Shown piece after piece: positions 6,200-9,560 of a stretch of DNA of 9,560 bases; positions within the stretch are counted from its first letter, which is position 1; the number at the start of each line of letters is the position of its first letter. The stretch is from JAOABV01 sp039801465 (GTDB lineage Bacteria; Hydrothermota; Tepidihabitantia; Tepidihabitantales; CAIPLT01). The notes under the pieces are model-generated. The model was given only the letters and a program-made list of their open reading frames with translations. It was not told the DNA's origin and made no database searches. Position numbers and translations under genes: made by a program. The DNA is taken from the NCBI GenBank assembly GCA_039801465.1, contig JBDRUT010000040.1:1-9560 (forward strand), given 5' to 3'.

Positions 6200-6847
6200 T
6201 TGTCTAAGGAAATTCTAGCATCAATAAAATCCTATCAACATAAGACTTTAATCTTAAATCCCAAAAGAGCTGGACTTTTGGTTGTTGATATGCAGAACGA
6301 TTTTTTGAATCCTAAGTCATTGGCTTATACTGAAAATGCAAAATATATCATTCCTAATATTAAGAAGTTGATTGAAACTGCTCGTAAAAATAATATACCT
6401 GTGATGTATACTGCCCATTGTCATCAGGATCCTAAAATTGATGGCGGAATGACCGCTGAATGGTGGCCTGAAATTAGAAATAAACAGACTTTGGTCGCCG
6501 GTTCAAAAGGAGCTGAAATTATTAAAGAATTATCACCTTTGCCTGATGAGAAAATAGTTTATAAACATCGCTACAGTGCATTTTATAACACTGATTTAGA
6601 AATTTACCTACGAGGATTAGATATTAGGGATTTAATTGTCACAGGCATAATGACAGGTATTTGCGTGGAATCAACTGTTCGCGATGCTTTTTTTAGAGAT
6701 TTTAGGGTTTTTGTGGTTGCAGACGCAACTGCGGCTGGTGAACAAGAACTACACCTAAATTCACTGAAAATAATGGCATATGCTTTTGCCCAGATAACAA
6801 CAACTAAAGGTCTATTACTAAGAATAAAGAATTTTCAAAAAACATAG
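6200..6847 (+). CDS. Isochorismatase-like cysteine hydrolase
   Basis: Isochorismatase-fold hydrolase; members act on nicotinamide, isochorismate, N-carbamoyl compounds and others, and the substrate cannot be deduced here. From a TTG start at 6200 the protein has 215 residues, with D30 in VVDMQNDF, K122 in YKHRYSAF and the nucleophile C155 in TGICVESTVRDA forming the Asp-Lys-Cys triad. AHCHQDP at 72-78 lies where some members have metal ligands. The frame stays open upstream into the tRNA-Ala gene, but an ATG at 6122 would translate tRNA sequence and is rejected. TTG 6200 is the first plausible start after the tRNA and lacks a Shine-Dalgarno sequence; an ATA or ATT start is a less likely alternative. 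The gene probably shares the tRNA promoter, so 3' processing of the tRNA would leave a leader of about 20 nt. Confidence 0.85.
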   Translation: MSKEILASIKSYQHKTLILNPKRAGLLVVDMQNDFLNPKSLAYTENAKYIIPNIKKLIETARKNNIPVMYTAHCHQDPKIDGGMTAEWWPEIRNKQTLVAGSKGAEIIKELSPLPDEKIVYKHRYSAFYNTDLEIYLRGLDIRDLIVTGIMTGICVESTVRDAFFRDFRVFVVADATAAGEQELHLNSLKIMAYAFAQITTTKGLLLRIKNFQKT

Positions 6848-6893
6848 AATTCAATGATATTGAACATATCCAAGGTTAATGAATTATCTTGTA

Positions 6894-7035
6894 GAAAGTT
6901 TGCTCGTATAAGCTCTAAAAAAAGTCGCTTTCAGTGATTATAGCGGTTTAAGATTGATAAGATTATCGCTGATGGCGCTAAAATATTTGCGTAATCAAGA
7001 CTTTGGCAAAAATATCTTTCGAGAGAACTCTGCGA
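6894..7035 (+). repeat. Dispersed intergenic repeat, copy R5 (rearranged)
   Basis: Contains GAAAGTT at 6894-6900, AAAGTCGCTTTCAGTGATTA near 6921-6940, GATTATCGCTGATGGCGCTA at 6961-6980, AAAATATTTGCGTAATCAAG at 6980-6999, then GACTTTGGC and a GAGAGAACTC motif. The GATTACA units are shortened, and the copy is separated from its CTTGACAGA end by the inverted block at 7045-7173. Confidence 0.6.
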
Positions 7036-7044
7036 AAATAATTT

Positions 7045-7173
7045 TTCTGTCATTGACCGATACATCTTTCTATTTAAAATAGTATATGAATATCCGTATC
7101 GGATGAATCACTGAATTTTCTTTTGTTTTTTGTATCCTCAGTATTTTCCTTGGCACTTTTTCGGAGTTTTCTC
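7045..7173 (+). repeat. Second repeat block, inverted relative to 545-672
   Basis: Core at 7092-7130 (ATCCGTATCGGATGAATCAC and the following T-rich stretch) is an inverted near-copy of 594-631. The flanks also match, ending in TTGGCACTTTTTCGGAG at 7150-7166, which additionally resembles the GACTTTTTCGGTG end of R3. It runs directly into the -35 box of tRNA-Met. Confidence 0.7.
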
Positions 7174-7201
7174 TTGACAGATAAAGTTAACTGAGTAGAA
7201 T
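7174..7201 (+). promoter_or_regulatory. Predicted sigma70-type promoter of tRNA-Met
   Basis: TTGACA at 7174-7179 is followed after 16 bp by TAGAAT at 7196-7201. The tRNA begins 10 nt after the -10, so its 5' leader would be very short. The -35 again sits in a CTTGACAGA string at the edge of repeat sequence. Confidence 0.65.
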
Positions 7202-7210
7202 AGATTTAAT

Positions 7211-7284
7211 GGCGGTGTAGCTCAGTTTGGAAGAGCAGGAGAATCATAATCTCTTGGTCAGGGGTTCAAATCCCTTCGCCGCCA
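7211..7284 (+). tRNA. tRNA-Met (anticodon CAT), probably elongator
   Basis: Acceptor GGCGGTG pairs with CGCCGCC (one T-G wobble), D stem GCTC/GAGC, anticodon stem GGAGA/TCTCT with loop ATCATAA (anticodon CAT at 7245-7247), T stem AGGGG/CCCTT with loop TTCAAAT, discriminator A, no encoded CCA. The first pair is G1-C72, whereas bacterial initiator tRNAs have a mismatch at 1:72, so it is not tRNA-fMet. A tRNA-Ile2 whose C34 becomes lysidine cannot be excluded; the acceptor sequence looks more like elongator Met. Loop position 32 is A rather than the usual C or T. Confidence 0.9.
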
Positions 7285-7443
7285 TTATCTTAAATATGGA
7301 TTATATAATATCAAGAACCCAAGCCGTCAATATTTATCAGCATTTAGTCCGTAGTTTCTTCCAAGAGTACATTTACGAGTTCATAAATTTAAGAGAATTT
7401 CACAATGGGTTTAATATTTCTTTTTTTTGAGATTGGAGGATAA

Positions 7444-8367
7444 ATGCCATTACAAAAGGCAAAATATATTTGGATGGACGGGAATTTAGTTCCCTGGGAT
7501 GATGCAAAAATTCATATTAACTCGCATGTGATTCATTATGGCACAGGTGTCTTTGAAGGATTACGCTGTTACAAAACACCAAAAGGCTCGGTAATTTTTC
7601 GATTGAAAGAACATACTGACCGGCTGTTCAATTCCGCAAAAATTTACCGTATGGATATTCCTTTTACCAAAGATGAGATAAATAAAGCCATAATTGATAC
7701 GATTAAAGCCAATGAACAACAAGAATGCTATATTCGACCTTTAGTTTATCGGGGTTATAATGAATTAGGGGTTAATCCCTTTAATTGTCCGGTTTGTGTC
7801 GCAATCTCAACTTTCTATTGGGGTGCATATTTGGGTAGTGGTTCAACAGAAAAAGGAGTTGATGTAATGGTCTCTTCTTGGAATCGAATGGCACCCAATA
7901 CTTTTCCTGCAATGTCGAAGACCTGTGCTAATTATATGAATTCACAACTTATTAAAATGGAAGCGATAAAATATGGCTATGTTGAAGGAATTGCACTGGA
8001 CATTTTTGGATTTGTGAGTGAAGGTTCCGGTGAGAATATTTTTGTCGTCAAAAATGGCAAAGTTTATACTCCGCCTTTACATGCATCAATTCTACCGGGA
8101 ATCACACGCGATTCAGTAATAAGAATTGCGAAAGATTTAGGATATGAAGTTCTTGAGACGACTTTTTTACGAGAATTTTTGTATATTGCAGATGAAGTCT
8201 TCTTTACAGGCAGTGCCGCTGAAATAACTCCAATCGGAAGTATTGATAAAATTACAATTGGCCAAGGTAGTGTTGGTGAAGTTACCAAGAGATTACAAAA
8301 AGAGTTCTTTGCTATTATTAACGGTGAAAAAGAAGATAAATATGGCTGGCTCACTTATGTGAAATAA
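7444..8367 (+). CDS. ilvE: Branched-chain amino acid aminotransferase
   Basis: PLP-dependent fold-type IV transaminase that interconverts leucine, isoleucine and valine with their 2-keto acids using 2-oxoglutarate/glutamate. The 307 residues match family length. The N-terminus WMDGNLVPWDDAKIH and HYGTGVFEGLRCY are typical. K159 in MSKTCANY is the Schiff-base lysine, and EGSGENIFVV, LPGITRDSV and EVFFTGSAAEITPI are the cofactor-binding segments. GGAGG at 7435-7439 lies 4 nt before the ATG. The preceding 159 nt after tRNA-Met hold no clear promoter or terminator, so it may share the tRNA promoter. It is followed after 7 nt by rpiB. A D-amino acid or aminodeoxychorismate lyase relative is less likely given the motif set. 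Confidence 0.95.
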   Translation: MPLQKAKYIWMDGNLVPWDDAKIHINSHVIHYGTGVFEGLRCYKTPKGSVIFRLKEHTDRLFNSAKIYRMDIPFTKDEINKAIIDTIKANEQQECYIRPLVYRGYNELGVNPFNCPVCVAISTFYWGAYLGSGSTEKGVDVMVSSWNRMAPNTFPAMSKTCANYMNSQLIKMEAIKYGYVEGIALDIFGFVSEGSGENIFVVKNGKVYTPPLHASILPGITRDSVIRIAKDLGYEVLETTFLREFLYIADEVFFTGSAAEITPIGSIDKITIGQGSVGEVTKRLQKEFFAIINGEKEDKYGWLTYVK

Positions 8368-8374
8368 CATTAGA

Positions 8375-8872
8375 ATGTTGAAGTCAAAAGTCAAGACAAT
8401 CGGAATTGGAGCTGACCATCGGGGTTTTAGACTAAAAGAAAAGCTAAAAGAATATCTTTCAAAACAGGGTTATAGAGTTATTGATTTTGGAGTTTTTTCT
8501 GAAGACCGCGCAGATTATCCTTTAATCGCTTTTGCTTTAACTAAACATATCAAAGAGGTTCAAAAGCCTAAATCTCCCCAACTTGATTGTGGCATTCTAA
8601 TTTGTGGTTCTGGTTTAGGAATGTCAATTGCTGCAAATAAAGTCAGGGGAATTCGTGCAGCATTGTGTTTAAATTCAGATTTTGCCCAACGAGCTCGACA
8701 GCATAATGATGCTAATATCTTAGTCTTAGCTGCTGATTTTATAAATATCTCGGAAGCAAAAAAAACAGTGAAAGTTTTTTTAACAGAACAGTTTCTGGGT
8801 GAACGCCATAAAACTAGAATTGAGCAAATTACTAATTACGAAGACAAAGAAGGTTGTTGTATAGAAAAATAA
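8375..8872 (+). CDS. rpiB: Ribose-5-phosphate isomerase B (RpiB/LacAB family)
   Basis: Interconverts ribose 5-phosphate and ribulose 5-phosphate. The 165-residue product starts with IGADHRGFRLKEKL (D14, H15), has the catalytic cysteine C77 in ILICGSGLGMSIAANKV, and RQHNDANIL with H110 in the position of the ring-opening histidine. A longer loop (about 55-70, rich in Lys and Pro) and a Cys-Cys-containing tail slightly extend it beyond the common length of about 150. The ATG lacks a Shine-Dalgarno sequence and follows the ilvE stop by 7 nt, consistent with coupling. Confidence 0.94.
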   Translation: MLKSKVKTIGIGADHRGFRLKEKLKEYLSKQGYRVIDFGVFSEDRADYPLIAFALTKHIKEVQKPKSPQLDCGILICGSGLGMSIAANKVRGIRAALCLNSDFAQRARQHNDANILVLAADFINISEAKKTVKVFLTEQFLGERHKTRIEQITNYEDKEGCCIEK

Positions 8873-9126
8873 ATTAATAGCGTTGCATTTATTCTAACAG
8901 TCGCATATTTAGGAAATAAGTTAGATACCTTTCAGTTTGCAATAATTTTAAAATTGTAAGTTCTAAGAAAAACAATAATAAACAATTTTTTCTATAAAAA
9001 TTTGTTTTTAATCATCAATTTAAGTGTTTTTCAAGTTTAAATTTCTTCAAACTACTTGTCTGTATTGAAATTATAACGACATCACGCAAGTTTATAGACT
9101 TATCCAATATTATCGTAAATTTACTG
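8873..9126. other. Very AT-rich non-coding region
   Basis: No gene, tRNA or copy of the dispersed repeat is evident between rpiB and the promoter of the last gene. It contains the weak AT hairpin described separately. Confidence 0.5.
8980..9009 (+). terminator. Possible weak AT-rich hairpin terminator after rpiB
   Basis: AAACAA (8980-8985) pairs with TTGTTT, and TTTTT (8987-8991) pairs with AAAAA (8996-9000) around loop CTAT, with one T-T mismatch between the two stems. A short T run follows. The stem has only one G-C pair, so it would be weak; it lies about 110 nt after the rpiB stop. Confidence 0.3.
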
Positions 9127-9156
9127 TTGACAATCTATTTTTTAAGACAATAATAT
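9127..9156 (+). promoter_or_regulatory. Predicted promoter of the secreted-protein gene
   Basis: TTGACA at 9127-9132 and TAATAT at 9151-9156 with an 18-bp spacer. Unlike the other three promoters, this -35 is not preceded by a recognisable repeat copy. The leader to the start codon would be about 55 nt. Confidence 0.5.
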
Positions 9157-9204
9157 ATACGTGATATACAATTTAATATTTTTTCAACAGTCTTTTTTAT
9201 TTTT

Positions 9205-9210
9205 AGGAGG
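9205..9210 (+). promoter_or_regulatory. Shine-Dalgarno AGGAGG that fixes a GTG start
   Basis: A full AGGAGG lies 6 nt before GTG 9217 and is the strongest ribosome binding site in the window. It decides the start of the last gene, which has no upstream ATG in frame that fits a signal peptide. Confidence 0.85.
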
Positions 9211-9216
9211 ATTTTT

Positions 9217-9560
9217 GTGAACAAATACAGTATCTGTGTTATTGTTAGTTTATTAATGATATTACTAAATGCTAATTTACTTAATGGACAATATCGTTGT
9301 GGTTGGAATGTCTTTAGCGGTGGCGGTGGAGTGATTAGTTCCAGTAATTATCAGAGCCGGATAACTGCAGCCCAATCCGCAATTGGTAAGATTGCATCAA
9401 GTGATATGCTCGGTTTTATTGGTTTTTGGCTACCAGTAACACCAACCGCTATCTTAGAACCAAAAACCGAAGAAGTATTTAATCCGAATCAACTCATTAC
9501 TAAACTATATAATGCGAAACCCAATCCATTTAGAAATCTAACAACAATTTACTATTCGTT
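9217..9560 (+). CDS. Secreted protein with C-terminal sorting-like tail (partial, runs off the window)
   Basis: The 114 visible codons begin at GTG. Residues 1-25 look like a signal peptide: lysine at position 3, a hydrophobic stretch VIVSLLMILL, then NANLLNGQ as a possible cleavage region. Residues 26-74 form a Gly/Ser-rich segment (NVFSGGGGVISSSNYQ, AQSAIGKIASS, GFIGFWLP), a pattern I associate with secreted proteins of WOR-3-like and similar bacteria. Residues 97-114 (LYNAKPNPFRNLTTIYYS) match the start of Por/T9SS-type sorting tails and FlgD-like Ig domains. The whole protein would therefore be short (perhaps 170-200 residues) if the tail is the last domain. The function is unknown; export across the inner membrane and a surface or extracellular location are inferred. 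Confidence 0.8.
   Translation, partial: MNKYSICVIVSLLMILLNANLLNGQYRCGWNVFSGGGGVISSSNYQSRITAAQSAIGKIASSDMLGFIGFWLPVTPTAILEPKTEEVFNPNQLITKLYNAKPNPFRNLTTIYYS

Noticed and set aside
6850..6864. A TTCAAT-GAT-ATTGAA hairpin just after the cysteine hydrolase stop as a terminator.
   Set aside because: The stem is 6 bp with two G-C pairs and no T run follows, so there is no support for intrinsic termination.
7304..7309. TATAAT after tRNA-Met as the -10 of a separate ilvE promoter.
   Set aside because: The -35 position at about 17 bp upstream reads GCCATT, part of the tRNA 3' end, and no extended -10 motif is present.
7227..7430. A 67-codon + strand frame starting inside tRNA-Met.
   Set aside because: Its first third is translated tRNA, the remainder has no recognisable motif, and it ends just before the ilvE ribosome binding site.
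929..8354. Minus-strand open frames at 929-1180, 2224-2427, 3930-4112 and 8064-8354.
   Set aside because: Each lies opposite a well-supported gene (hdrC, hdrB/hdrA, hdrA, ilvE), has no recognisable domain and is best explained as a shadow frame.

Overview
This is an AT-rich bacterial window, probably from an uncultivated anaerobe. The best guess is a candidate-phylum lineage such as WOR-3/Stahlbacteria. That guess rests on three things: an HdrABC-MvhD electron-transfer operon, a secreted protein ending in a Por/T9SS-like or FlgD-like tail, and a mix of Shine-Dalgarno and SD-less starts. No rRNA or marker gene is present, so the assignment is tentative. Every gene in the window lies on the + strand.

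Layout. Positions 1-120 hold what may be the last codons of a transposase-like gene. Positions 121-897 are non-coding and filled with three degenerate copies of a dispersed repeat, the last of which ends in the -35 box of the next operon. Positions 898-4650 encode HdrC, HdrB, HdrA and MvhD in a tight operon with overlapping starts and stops; a duplicated 47-bp junction creates a 34-codon ORF between hdrC and hdrB. surE (4696-5442) follows. After a non-coding stretch of about 660 bp with a fourth repeat copy come tRNA-Ala(TGC) and a cysteine hydrolase that starts about 20 nt after the tRNA. A fifth, rearranged repeat copy precedes tRNA-Met(CAT), followed by ilvE and rpiB. The window ends inside a gene for a secreted surface-type protein with its own promoter and strong ribosome binding site.

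How the genes work together. HdrABC plus MvhD is the core of a flavin-based electron-bifurcating complex linking a hydrogenase or other dehydrogenase to a disulfide and ferredoxin. No MvhA/MvhG hydrogenase subunit is visible here. SurE, IlvE and RpiB are housekeeping enzymes (nucleotide salvage, branched-chain amino acids, pentose phosphates) with no evident functional link to Hdr.

The most unusual feature is the repeat family of about 130-155 bp. Five copies lie upstream of the hdr operon and both tRNA genes, all in the direction of the downstream genes. Three of the resulting promoters share a CTTGACAGA-type -35 box at the repeat's 3' edge, while their -10 boxes lie in unrelated sequence. 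A second block of about 130 bp occurs in opposite orientations at 545-672 and 7045-7173. The family looks like a mobile or recombining promoter-bearing element. The duplicated hdrC/hdrB junction, with an apparently shortened HdrC, is the second point of interest.
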